Positions 35,062-42,865 of a stretch of 64,000 bases of DNA are shown here, one piece after another. The translations under genes and the position numbers were made by a program. Position 1 is the stretch's first letter; each line of letters opens with the position of its first letter. Origin of the DNA: Aurantiacibacter sp. MUD61. GTDB lineage: Bacteria; Pseudomonadota; Alphaproteobacteria; Sphingomonadales; Sphingomonadaceae. The notes beneath the pieces are model-generated. The model was not told the origin of the DNA. It saw only the letters and a list, made by a program, of their open reading frames with translations, and searched no databases. The stretch covers positions 2,875,501-2,939,500 of the forward strand of contig NZ_CP115446.1 of the NCBI RefSeq assembly GCF_027912455.1, read 5' to 3'.

Positions 35062-36459
35062 TTAGCTGCGCAGCCACTTTGCCACCGGACCAAAACCGAC
35101 CAGCGCCGCGCCCACGAGAGGCAGCGCGACGACCCAGAGCCGGACCCCGCTGACCCCTTCCGGACTGGCGATGCTGATCGCTGCCGTCATGGCCAGGCCG
35201 AGCGAGATCAGGACAAGTCCCAATACCAATTGCCAATGCGGCAGTGGCTTGCCGTCGAGCGCAGAACCACGCTCATACCGCGCGAAGATGGCGATCAGCG
35301 GCAGTAGCGTGGCGATATAAAGCGCAAACCAGACGGGGCGCGCCAACCACCACTCGCCAGTGCCGGGATAGGCATCCAGTCCTATCCCGCCCAGCAGCCA
35401 CGCGGCCACCAGAACGGCCACAAAGGCGGTGAGGTGCCACAAGTAAACGGTCATGATCATACCGTTCATCAGCACAACGCCGGTCCATATCTGGATATTA
35501 TCGAGCATCCGCCGGCCGGCTTTCTCCAGGCCCAGCGCCAGCCCCGCTTGCGCGAAACCGAGCGAGAGCAAGGCCAGCGTCGGCGGCATCGAATTCGAAA
35601 GGTCCGCGCCGGGCACACCGATCATGGCGATGGGATAAGGCAGCGCTGTCACAAGCGCGATCAGTACCGATAGCCAAGTGGCGAGAAACAGCCATGGGCG
35701 ATTGCCGCGATTGAGCTCGCCGTTACCCCAGGCAAAGCCGAGCTGGTGCACCGCAAGCCACACGAAAGCGAAATTGGCCCAACCGATGAATGCTACCGCG
35801 TAGCCGATCCGGGCAATATCGACCGCTACTGCCGCCAGCACCAGCGCTGCGATACTACCCCAGCCAAAGCGTTGCCATGCGGCATGCGCGATCGGCGTCA
35901 GCGCGGTGATGAACAGGTAGACGGCAAGAAACCAGACCGGGATAAGCGCAAGCTGCGCTGCCATGTTTACCACATCGCGGTCCAGGCCTGCCTGCGTGCC
36001 GACAAAAGTCAGCGCGGCCCAGAATAGCAGGACGGGGAAGACCGGGTTGATCAAACGCTGGATGCGGCTTGCGAACCATGCGGAATAGGGTTTTCCGTCG
36101 CGCTTTTGCGCGGCCCAGCTGACGCCGTTGGAAAAGCCGCCGACAAGGAAGAACAGCGGCATCACTTGGAAACCCCATGTGAGCCACTGGCTCCACGGCA
36201 AAATGCCGAGCAGGTGCCCGCCCACCACTTCGCCGCTGGCATCTATGTATGGTGCGGCGACCAGCCAGTGGCCGATAACAACAGCCAGGATGGAAAAGGC
36301 GCGCAGGAAATCGACGTAGCGATTGCGTTCCGGCGGAGCTTTCTCTGCAAGGCTCCTCGCCTTTGCCCATATGCTCACGACTGCATTCTCCCGACCATGT
36401 CCCAAATCCCGATATAGGTATCGCAAAAGCAAATCCATCGCCGGGGCATACGCATTCAC
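35062..36459 (-). CDS. Acyltransferase family 3 membrane protein
   Basis: A 465-residue polytopic protein with the acyltransferase 3 signature RYVDFLRAFSILAVVIGHWLV near residue 45, followed by QVMPLFFLVGGFSNGVSW. About ten hydrophobic segments follow. Such enzymes transfer acyl groups to sugars or lipids at the inner membrane. The first 45 residues are not typical and translation may begin at a GTG near VSIWAKARSL instead. It is divergent from argG. The acceptor is unknown. Confidence 0.82.
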   Translation of the reverse strand: MNAYAPAMDLLLRYLYRDLGHGRENAVVSIWAKARSLAEKAPPERNRYVDFLRAFSILAVVIGHWLVAAPYIDASGEVVGGHLLGILPWSQWLTWGFQVMPLFFLVGGFSNGVSWAAQKRDGKPYSAWFASRIQRLINPVFPVLLFWAALTFVGTQAGLDRDVVNMAAQLALIPVWFLAVYLFITALTPIAHAAWQRFGWGSIAALVLAAVAVDIARIGYAVAFIGWANFAFVWLAVHQLGFAWGNGELNRGNRPWLFLATWLSVLIALVTALPYPIAMIGVPGADLSNSMPPTLALLSLGFAQAGLALGLEKAGRRMLDNIQIWTGVVLMNGMIMTVYLWHLTAFVAVLVAAWLLGGIGLDAYPGTGEWWLARPVWFALYIATLLPLIAIFARYERGSALDGKPLPHWQLVLGLVLISLGLAMTAAISIASPEGVSGVRLWVVALPLVGAALVGFGPVAKWLRS

Positions 36460-36511
36460 ATTGCGCCCCGCTGCCGCCGCTGGTAACTGCGCCCCCGACT
36501 GACGGAGAAGA

Positions 36512-37744
36512 ATGCGAATGTCCGAGATGAAACGTGTTGTCCTCGCCTATTCGGGCGGCCTCGATACTAGCGTCATCGCCAAGTGGCTGATGAAGGAGCG
36601 CGGGCTCGAGGTGGTCACCTTCACCGCCGATCTTGGCCAGGGTGAGGAAATCGAACCTGCGCGCGCCAAGGCACAGGCGATGGGTATTCCGGACGAGCAC
36701 ATTTATATCGAGGACCTGCGCGAGGAATTCGTGCGCGATTTCGTTTTCCCGATGATGCGCGCCAATGCGCGATATGAAGGCGATTACCTGCTCGGCACCA
36801 GCATCGCTCGCCCGCTGATTTCCAAGCGCCTTGTCGAGATTGCGCATGAAACCGGTGCCGATGCCATCGCCCATGGCGCGACCGGCAAAGGCAATGATCA
36901 GGTACGTTTTGAACTCTCCGCCTATGCGCTCGATCCAGACATTACCGTCATCGCCCCGTGGCGCGAATGGGACCTCACCAGCCGGACCGCCCTGATCGAC
37001 TGGGCCGAAAAGCACCAGATTCAGGTGCCCAAGGACAAGCGCGGCGAGAGCCCGTTCTCCACCGATGCGAACCTCCTCCACACCTCTTCCGAAGGCAAAG
37101 TGCTGGAAGACCCGTGGGAAGAGACGCCCGACTATGTCTATTCGCGCACCGACCACCCGGAAGATGCGCCCGATACGCCCGAATACATCACGATCGACTT
37201 TGAAAAGGGCGATGGCGTGGCGCTGAATGGCGAAGCGATGAGCCCCGCGACCCTGCTGACCGCACTCAACGATCTGGGCCGCAGGCACGGCATAGGCCGC
37301 CTCGATCTGGTCGAAAACCGCTTCGTCGGCATGAAGAGCCGCGGCATGTATGAAACGCCGGGCGGCGAAATCTACGCCCGCGCCCATCGCGGTATAGAAC
37401 AGATCACACTCGATCGCGGCGCTGCTCACCTGAAGGATGAGCTGATGCCGAAATATGCGGAGCTCATATACAACGGCTTCTGGTTCGCGCCGGAGCGCGA
37501 GATGCTGCAGGCGGCTATCGACCTGAGCCAAGAGAAGGTGAACGGCACCGTCCGGCTGAAGCTGTACAAGGGCAATGCGATGGTGGTGGGGCGCAAGTCA
37601 CCCAACTCGCTCTATTCGGAAGCGCATGTCACGTTTGAGGACGATGCCGGCGCATACGATCAGGCCGATGCAGCGGGCTTCATCAAGCTGAACGCCCTGC
37701 GTTTGCGGCTGCTCGCCCAAAGAGACCATAGGCGCGATCGCTGA
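36512..37744 (+). CDS. argG: Argininosuccinate synthase
   Basis: ArgG joins citrulline and aspartate using ATP in arginine synthesis. The 410-residue protein has the P-loop [18 protein letters not shown] at its start, then [14 protein letters not shown], and the C-terminal [15 protein letters not shown] and [17 protein letters not shown]. The length is close to the family norm. Two starts are close, 36512 and 36518; GGAG at 36504 fits either. It is transcribed away from the acyltransferase gene and followed by a 0.9 kb gap without a clear gene. Confidence 0.97.
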   Translation: MRMSEMKRVVLAYSGGLDTSVIAKWLMKERGLEVVTFTADLGQGEEIEPARAKAQAMGIPDEHIYIEDLREEFVRDFVFPMMRANARYEGDYLLGTSIARPLISKRLVEIAHETGADAIAHGATGKGNDQVRFELSAYALDPDITVIAPWREWDLTSRTALIDWAEKHQIQVPKDKRGESPFSTDANLLHTSSEGKVLEDPWEETPDYVYSRTDHPEDAPDTPEYITIDFEKGDGVALNGEAMSPATLLTALNDLGRRHGIGRLDLVENRFVGMKSRGMYETPGGEIYARAHRGIEQITLDRGAAHLKDELMPKYAELIYNGFWFAPEREMLQAAIDLSQEKVNGTVRLKLYKGNAMVVGRKSPNSLYSEAHVTFEDDAGAYDQADAAGFIKLNALRLRLLAQRDHRRDR

Positions 37745-38049
37745 GAATCGAGTCGCGCCTGCGCGTCAAATATGAGTCTTTTGAGTCACTTCGAACCGCA
37801 ATTCGTCGCAAAAACGGGGATAGTTTCGCCAGAAACGCCGAGCCGTTGACTTATCCACCCTTGTCCACTGGCATTCCTGCCAAAAGTGGATAAGTCGACG
37901 CTCGCGCCCTTGCCCGACTCGGCTGCCGCGCGCATTCTCCAAACATCGAAGACGGAAACAGACCGCCACGAAGAACCGCCTGCCGGTTCGGATACAGGGG
38001 AAAGCGGAAAGCTTCGACGCGATGATTAGCTTGTCGCGGAAGAGGAAAG
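37745..38049. other. Gap with DnaA-box-like dyad
   Basis: No convincing gene is seen downstream of argG here. The main feature is a perfect 11-bp inverted repeat, GACTTATCCAC at 37848-37858 and GTGGATAAGTC at 37886-37896. Each arm contains a DnaA-box-like TTATCCAC, and a third related TTGTCCAC lies at 37861. A small TGGCA-TTCC-TGCCA hairpin is in the spacer. A 115-codon minus-strand frame crosses it but looks like chance. Confidence 0.45.
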
Positions 38050-38431
38050 GAAGATGGAAGGTCTCATTCGTGAGATTGGACACCAACCGGACTGTTGACA
38101 CCGAGAGAAGCAATCATTGGATAGGCCGGAGGAGAAATCCGGTGTCGAGGTTCTGGAAGGGCACTTCGGTGCACGAAGGAACCGCCTGAGACACCAGATC
38201 ACAATGTCGGCCTCGGAACGGTGGAAAGCGCGGCTGAGACTCCTTGTGAGGCTCGCCAAGTGGAAAACCGAGCTCCGGCACCGGCGCGAGCGCCGGGCGA
38301 CATATTCGGAAGCGAAGCGGCACTTTGTGCAGTGGAGCGGAAGAAGACACGCCAGGCGCCAAGTATCCCTTCGGGGGTCCACACGCCGGTGAGAGTGGGG
38401 TCGGCAGCAATGCCGGCCCCATTTCTCTTTT
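38050..38431 (+). ncRNA. Candidate structured RNA ending in a terminator
   Basis: This purine-rich stretch has several hairpins with UUCG tetraloops. They are TCTCA-TTCG-TGAGA at 38062, GCAC-TTCG-GTGC at 38161 enclosed by GGTTC/GAACC at 38149-38183, and ATCCC-TTCG-GGGGT at 38365. There is also CCGGA-GGAGAAA-TCCGG at 38126, CCGGCG-CGAG-CGCCGG at 38281 and a final GNRA-looped terminator at 38397. GGA triplets recur in apparent loops. Several frames are open, including a small very basic plus-strand frame ending at 38392, but none resembles a known protein. The 5' end is not defined. No known RNA family could be recognised by eye. Confidence 0.55.
38397..38431 (+). terminator. Rho-independent terminator with GCAA loop
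   Basis: GGGGTCGGCA-GCAA-TGCCGGCCCC is a 10-bp stem with a GNRA tetraloop, followed by ATTTCTCTTTT. It is one of the strongest terminators in the window, and no clear protein gene precedes it, which argues for an RNA transcript ending here. Confidence 0.9.
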
Positions 38432-38644
38432 GCGCTACCCGAATTTTCGCTGTCCTACAGGATCCTTCCTCTGCAAGCGCTGCCAATTTCGCTCGCAAAC
38501 AGGCGCTCTGGCCTAGTTTTGCCGGCGCAAAAGGACTCCGTTCGTCGCAGTTGCAGGGCGTTTGGCGGTGGATTGGGGCCGATTTGCGCCCGTTAACCCG
38601 CCCGAAACTGTCAATTGCGCGCGAGTTTCGCTATCTGCGCCGCC

Positions 38645-39211
38645 ATGACTGGAGGCAAACTCTCGCGCATCTTGCCGCGTTCAGCCATCGCGCTGACGAT
38701 ATTTGCGATGCTCGGCACCTCGGCTTCGGGCCTGGCGCAAGAGCGCGCCAATATGGCTGCCGAGAGCGCGATCGAGGCGCCTTCTGCCCCATCTTTCGTC
38801 CGCAACGAAGAACCTGCACTCGAAGCGGTCTTCGCGCCTTTCGACGAGCCGGTCGAACCCGAGCTCGTTGACGGCGCCGTCGACATCACGACAATTGTGC
38901 CCGCAGCACCGGCCGCCACCTCGCTCGGCGATGGGGTCGCCAGCTATTACGGACGCCGCTTTCACGGTCGTCCTACGGCGAGTGGAGAGCGCTTCGACAT
39001 GAACGCCTACACCGCTGCGCATCGCACCTTGCCTTTCGGCAGCCGGGTGCGCGTTACCAATCCGCGCAATGGCCAGTCGGTCATCGTGCGCATCAATGAT
39101 CGCGGGCCCTTTGTGGGCGGTCGCACGATCGACCTGTCCCGCGCCGCCGCGAGCGAGATCGGCATGATCAGCCGCGGCCATGCGCGCGTCGAACTCGAGC
39201 TGCTCGACTAA
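38645..39211 (+). CDS. RlpA-like septal ring lytic transglycosylase
   Basis: A 188-residue exported protein with a signal region ([26 protein letters not shown]), a Pro-, Ala- and Glu-rich linker and a double-psi beta-barrel from about residue 100. Motifs are [57 protein letters not shown] and a final [11 protein letters not shown]. RlpA-type enzymes cleave denuded glycan strands at the septum. There is no SPOR domain, so it is a short form. The ATG at 38645 is preferred over an upstream non-ATG start. Confidence 0.88.
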   Translation: MTGGKLSRILPRSAIALTIFAMLGTSASGLAQERANMAAESAIEAPSAPSFVRNEEPALEAVFAPFDEPVEPELVDGAVDITTIVPAAPAATSLGDGVASYYGRRFHGRPTASGERFDMNAYTAAHRTLPFGSRVRVTNPRNGQSVIVRINDRGPFVGGRTIDLSRAAASEIGMISRGHARVELELLD

Positions 39212-39218
39212 TCGCTCG

Positions 39219-39869
39219 TTAGAGCGTCAACTCACTCACATCACGGAAGCTGCCGATCGTCCCGCGCACGAAGGTGTTGAAGGCGATCGAGTGACGGTTC
39301 CGGTTCGAGGTGTTCTGCTCGACATAGTGGTGCACCGCGCTGCTGAAGAGCACCAGGTCACCCTCTTTCGGCACGATAGCATTGCGCGGCGCGTTGTAGA
39401 TGTTGGTCTTCTCCGCCTGCACCGCGAGATCCAGCTGGCGATAGTGGTTGTGCCTTTCGAACACCATGTTGCCCGGCGGATCGGGCATCGGCGCGTAATA
39501 GAGCGAGCCTGACACGATCGAGTTCGAATGCGTGTGCCCGTGCATCCCGACACCGGGCGGGTTCATCAGCGTCCAGCTCTGCGTCACTTCCAGCTTGTGG
39601 GCGATCCCCATGACTTCGCGGGCATAGGTCGCAAGCGCCTCGTCCACCGCCTTCTTGATGCTCTTCATCTCGGGCCGGTCGAACAGGTACAGCTCTTCCG
39701 AGATGTGGTTCACCTGGTTCTCGATCATCGTGATGCCCTTGAGGTACTCGACCTGCTTCGGCGTGATCGCATCCTTGATGTTGGTCACGAAGTAGGGCTC
39801 TGCGAAGAGCGGTTTGACGGTGAAGTCGCGCGCCTTCGTGCCCGAGGCGGCTTTTGCTGTGGTGGCCAT
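39219..39869 (-). CDS. Putative 2OG-Fe(II) oxygenase (TIGR02466 family)
   Basis: A 216-residue soluble protein with the jelly-roll pattern of the TIGR02466 oxygenases. SWTLMNPPGVGMHGHTHSNSIVSGSLYYAP contains likely iron ligands and NRHSIAFNTFVRGTIGS supplies the later Arg for 2-oxoglutarate. Relatives occur in phages and marine bacteria. The substrate is unknown. It is convergent with the RlpA gene, with 7 bp between stops. The start at MATTAKAASG is chosen over a longer in-frame extension. Confidence 0.72.
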   Translation of the reverse strand: MATTAKAASGTKARDFTVKPLFAEPYFVTNIKDAITPKQVEYLKGITMIENQVNHISEELYLFDRPEMKSIKKAVDEALATYAREVMGIAHKLEVTQSWTLMNPPGVGMHGHTHSNSIVSGSLYYAPMPDPPGNMVFERHNHYRQLDLAVQAEKTNIYNAPRNAIVPKEGDLVLFSSAVHHYVEQNTSNRNRHSIAFNTFVRGTIGSFRDVSELTL

Positions 39870-39995
39870 GTCCGGTAGTCCCCTCCGCTTGGCAATGTCG
39901 CGCCTGTCATAAGCCGCACACATCGCTCATCGCAAGGGGGCCGCGGCCCCATTTCACAAGACCGCCTCCAGGCCCTCACTCAAGGCCGCCGGCAG

Positions 39996-40424
39996 TCAGT
40001 CGATCAGCTGCCCGCGTATCGCGCCATTGTCTCGCATGGGTGCGGTGACGACCATGTAGTGCCCCTCCCGGTCTGCCAGTATGGCGCGCTGCACATCGGC
40101 TTCCACCGCCACGCATTCCTCCTCCAGCGGATCGGCGGGCAAGCGCAGCCGCGCCACCATCGGGCCGTTCTCCCCGCGCTCTCCGCTGTGGATGGCGAGG
40201 CCCGTGGCACCCGTCACTCCGTCGAGATCGAGGTAGTAGCAGATCTGCCCGCCAGCCATGTCGAACTCCCCGTCGAAGTCGCCGAGCGCGTCCTCCTCAC
40301 CCTCCCCCTGCGGGACATACTCCCCGAACATGGCGATACCGACGAACTCACTGTCTTGCGCAAAGGCTGGCGCGGCGGTTCCGGCGATGGCGAGTGCAAG
40401 CGCGACTGGCGCGTAACGAAGCAT
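39996..40424 (-). CDS. Secreted CHRD-domain protein
   Basis: A 142-residue exported protein (signal ending APAFAQ). The body resembles the CHRD domain: QICYYLDLDGVTGATGLAIHSGERGENGPMVARLRLP has the typical H-x-G-x2-G-x-NGP-V pattern, and it closes with NGAIRGQLI. CHRD domains occur in extracellular bacterial proteins of unknown role and in chordin. Two cysteines could form a disulfide. It is probably periplasmic or secreted. Confidence 0.75.
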   Translation of the reverse strand: MLRYAPVALALAIAGTAAPAFAQDSEFVGIAMFGEYVPQGEGEEDALGDFDGEFDMAGGQICYYLDLDGVTGATGLAIHSGERGENGPMVARLRLPADPLEEECVAVEADVQRAILADREGHYMVVTAPMRDNGAIRGQLID

Positions 40425-40486
40425 AGTCCCTCTCCTTCAGAGGTCCGCTGCGCCGGTTTGCCCGGTCTGTGCGGACCGAATGGGCA

Positions 40487-41539
40487 TCACCCTACGCCTG
40501 CGCGCGAGTCGGGGGAAGACCCTCCGCCCTCCCCTCCCTCGGCACCCCCGCCGCTCCCATCGCTCGCTCCATCGACCGCCGCAAAGCCCGCCTCCAGCGC
40601 CTCCTCGCTGTCGATCAGCCACCACTCCGCCAGCTCCGCCTCGAAGGCGCAGAGCTGCAGCACCTCGATCATGCACTTGCCGTCGAAATCGCCGCCCGCC
40701 AGCGCGTCGACTGACGGAGCACCCTCCGGCCGCGCCCGCGCCATCCGGTCGAGCCGGTGCCCCTGCCACATGCAGTCCCGATCGGTGAGAACCACCGCAT
40801 CATCCTCCTCCGCATCCACGCAATAGCCCCCGCAATCGGGGCACGGATCAGTGGGGGGTGTGACAGGTGTGACAGTGTCCTGATCACAATTCCCGGCTCC
40901 CTCTTTCGGCCCAGCCTGAGCGCCCCCAATCCGTTCGTCCTGAGCTTGTCGAAGGGCGATTAAACCATCCGCGGCGAGTGACGCATCCAGAGACCTGATG
41001 TCCTCCCCCCGCTCCAGCGCCTCGATCTGGTCATCCAGCAGCTCCGCCGCCGCGACCAGTTCGGCATCCTGCGCCATCCGGTCGAGCCGCGCGAGATGGG
41101 CGAGCAGCAGCCTGTCCGAATAGCGCCGCCGCATCCCCACCTCCTCGCCATGGTAATAGACGCTCTCCTCCACCCCGTTGATGGCGCGATCCGCCAGCTC
41201 CGTCTCCGCCACCACCCGCGCCGCGAGCAGCGCCGCATCCCAGGCGCGCGCAAACCCCGCATACCGCCGCCGCGCGCGATAGGCCGTCTGCCGAGCAACC
41301 CCCGCCCGCTTGCACGCGATGGAGACATTGCCCATCACCTGCATGGACTTGAGAAACAACGCCATCCGCACGGGGGTGAGAGCTTCGGTATTGCCGAAGG
41401 TGGGGGTGTGTTCTCCGGCAGCTTGCCCACCCCCAACCCCTCCCGTCTGCGGGAGGGGAGCGAGACTTGCTGAGCCTTCAGCGAAGCTAGTCGCAGCGGG
41501 GTGGGCCTGTGCAGCGTCGATAGTGGTCAGAGAATTCAT
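40487..41539 (-). CDS. HTH-containing (terminase-small-subunit-like) protein interrupted by repeats
   Basis: About 350 residues. A helix-turn-helix-like segment at 57-96 (ALFLKSMQVMGNVSIACKRAGVARQTAYRARRRY) and the helical region after it resemble small terminase or regulator proteins found singly in sphingomonads. Two repeat elements are translated in frame: the type B palindrome gives residues 12-39 and a type C arm gives LRQAQDER at 195-202. A CPDCGGYC pair may bind a metal. The C-terminus is low-complexity Gly and Ser. If translation starts at MALFLKS near residue 59, the first repeat is not translated. Function is unknown. Confidence 0.6.
   Translation of the reverse strand: MNSLTTIDAAQAHPAATSFAEGSASLAPLPQTGGVGGGQAAGEHTPTFGNTEALTPVRMALFLKSMQVMGNVSIACKRAGVARQTAYRARRRYAGFARAWDAALLAARVVAETELADRAINGVEESVYYHGEEVGMRRRYSDRLLLAHLARLDRMAQDAELVAAAELLDDQIEALERGEDIRSLDASLAADGLIALRQAQDERIGGAQAGPKEGAGNCDQDTVTPVTPPTDPCPDCGGYCVDAEEDDAVVLTDRDCMWQGHRLDRMARARPEGAPSVDALAGGDFDGKCMIEVLQLCAFEAELAEWWLIDSEEALEAGFAAVDGASDGSGGGAEGGEGGGSSPDSRAGVG
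40857..40880. repeat. 24-bp repeat, copy 2 (inside a coding sequence)
   Basis: This stretch matches that at 1512-1535 at 22 of 24 positions. Here it is translated on the minus strand as part of QDTVTPVTP in the HTH-containing protein. Confidence 0.5.
40934..40957. repeat. Type C repeat arm (TTCGTCCTGAGC family)
   Basis: TTCGTCCTGAGCTTGTCGAA with a following GGGC is identical to the arm at 41629-41652. It lies inside the HTH-containing coding sequence and is read in frame there. Confidence 0.75.
41425..41506. repeat. Palindromic repeat, type B, copy 2
   Basis: An 82-bp relative of the element at 33048-33130, with the same outer GCCCACCCCC/GGGGTGGGC ends and inner GGGAGGGG hairpin. It overlaps the N-terminal coding part of the HTH-containing gene. 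Confidence 0.85.
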
Positions 41540-41628
41540 TCGGTGCGTCCTCGCATGGGTTCGTGTGAACCGCGCAGGGAGGCACAGTGCTGGGGCTGTA
41601 GGAAAGGGGAAATCAGTCCCCTCGTCCA

Positions 41629-41713
41629 TTCGTCCTGAGCTTGTCGAAGGGCGACAGCGCCAACGCCGTTGGCCTCTGGCCCTCTACGAGTCCAACAAGC
41701 TCAGGACGAACGG
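41629..41713. repeat. Type C palindromic repeat, full copy
   Basis: The left arm TTCGTCCTGAGCTTGTCGAA (41629) and the inverted right arm ACAAGCTCAGGACGAA (ending near 41711) enclose about 45 bases that include a CAACGCCGTTG hairpin. A single arm recurs at 40934. Confidence 0.8.
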
Positions 41714-41740
41714 AGGTTGTCGCGGTCAAAGCATAGTCGC

Positions 41741-41766
41741 CACCCCCGCGAAGGCGGGGGTCCAGC
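41741..41766. repeat. Type D short palindrome
   Basis: CACCCCCGCGAAGGCGGGGG followed by TCCAGC forms a short GC-rich hairpin of the CCCGCGAAGGCGGG type that is common between genes in many Proteobacteria. Confidence 0.65.
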
Positions 41767-41788
41767 TACTTTTGACAACGCGAAGCAT

Positions 41789-41866
41789 GCCCACCCCGCT
41801 GCGACTAAGCCAGCAAGCTGGCAAGTCTCACTCCCCTCCCGCAAGCGGGAGGGGTCGGGAGTGAGC
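41789..41866. repeat. Palindromic repeat, type B, copy 3 (inverted, diverged end)
   Basis: An inverted copy of the type B element, starting GCCCACCCCGCTGCGACTAA and carrying the CTCCCGCAAGCGGGAG hairpin. Its far end (TCGGGAGTGAGCC) has diverged from the canonical GGGTGGGC. It marks the edge of the AT-richer FRG-DUF262 segment. Confidence 0.75.
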
Positions 41867-42052
41867 CACTCAAAGAGCCGCCACCGCCACCCGCGCCGCT
41901 TTTCTCCGCCGACTGCTGGCGAAGTGGTACATTTTTACCCTCCTACATGAGCCCAGTGCAAATAATGGACTTATTATTTCAATCAAATTCTTCGCGGCTT
42001 TCGCTTGCAACCCATAAGCGAAGGCAACTAAGGTCTTTTATAGTATGAGAAA

Positions 42053-42865
42053 ATGCGGGGGAGTGGATTGCCAAAAATTCAAGCCGATGAACCGGAGAGC
42101 CTCAGTGAGCTTTTGACTTCTGTCGAAGCCTATCAAGCTGAGCGTGAAGTCGTGTGGTATCGCGGCGTAAACAATGTCGCTCATGACCTTACCCCATCGA
42201 TTATCCGGCTCACTAAGAAGCCCACCGAAAAAGAAGTTGTCGAACTAGAAAGTGCTATTTTCTCGGCATTTTCGCAGCGATCCCCTCCGTTTGTCGAAAA
42301 AGACTTCCCGACGTCTTGGCGAACGCTGTTCTTTATGCAGCATTATGGCATTCCTACGAGACTTTTGGATTGGTCAGAGAGTCCCTTCGTCGCGTTATAT
42401 TTTGCGCTTTCAAATGTTGAGCGCACAAATGCTGGTGTCCCAAAGAAAGATGTGGCGGTTTGGATGTGCGATCCGATCGGTTGGAATCGGGGTGCGCTGA
42501 GCCACATCAGTTATCAAGGTGGTATTCTTGATGAACAGTGCGAAGAGGTAAAGAGCTACGAACCGAGCGTGAAACACGATCACCGTTGGACGATGCCGGT
42601 AATGCTTCACGGTACCCACAATTCTGCGAGAATCGTAGCGCAGAGAGGCGTCTTTGCGCTATTTGGCAAGGGTTTGAAGTCGATGGAGGATGTCAGCAAA
42701 AGCGACGCATTTGCCGATGATGTCCTTCGCAAAGCGATCATTAGAAAGGATCGGGTCGATGCCTTTCTGAATTCACTTTTTCAGAAAGGAATCACCGAAA
42801 GCGTGATATACCCTGATCTTCAAGGCCTAGCATTAGAGATAAGGCGAAAGTTCGGATATCTATGA
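42053..42865 (+). CDS. FRG-domain protein
   Basis: A 270-residue soluble protein of the FRG family, named for its Phe/Tyr-x-Arg-Gly motif: WYRG at 35-38. Other family parts are QHYGIPTRLLDWSESPFVALYFA at 96-118, ARIVAQRGVFALFG near 192-205, and the closing IYPDLQGLALEIRR at 252-265. The biochemical role of the domain is not established; such proteins often occur in bacterial accessory and defence regions. Base composition is lower in GC than the neighbours. The stop overlaps the DUF262 start by four bases, so both proteins are made together. Confidence 0.85.
   Translation: MRGSGLPKIQADEPESLSELLTSVEAYQAEREVVWYRGVNNVAHDLTPSIIRLTKKPTEKEVVELESAIFSAFSQRSPPFVEKDFPTSWRTLFFMQHYGIPTRLLDWSESPFVALYFALSNVERTNAGVPKKDVAVWMCDPIGWNRGALSHISYQGGILDEQCEEVKSYEPSVKHDHRWTMPVMLHGTHNSARIVAQRGVFALFGKGLKSMEDVSKSDAFADDVLRKAIIRKDRVDAFLNSLFQKGITESVIYPDLQGLALEIRRKFGYL

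Larger units (their letters stand above)
41540..42052. other. Repeat-rich gap upstream of the FRG-DUF262 operon
   Basis: No gene is supported in this 513-bp stretch. It contains type C, type D and an inverted type B repeat up to 41866. Then an AT-richer stretch leads into the FRG gene. A TATAGT at 42039, nine bases before the ATG, may be the -10 element of that operon. Confidence 0.6.

Noticed and set aside
35855-37531. A 558-codon minus-strand frame running across argG into the acyltransferase gene
   Set aside because: It is antisense to the conserved argG and out of frame with the acyltransferase; no domain is visible.
37745-38049. Chromosomal replication origin
   Set aside because: The DnaA-like boxes are suggestive, but flanking genes are not those of known alphaproteobacterial origins and no AT-rich unwinding region is visible.
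37766-38113. A 115-codon minus-strand frame over the DnaA-box dyad
   Set aside because: No ribosome-binding site, no recognisable domain and odd composition; probably chance.
38203-38392. Small very basic protein frame inside the RNA candidate
   Set aside because: Its composition follows from the purine-rich strand, and the hairpins and terminator fit an RNA better; kept as an alternative only.
40487-41539. Prophage remnant based on the terminase-small-subunit-like HTH
   Set aside because: No large terminase, portal, capsid, tail or integrase genes are nearby.
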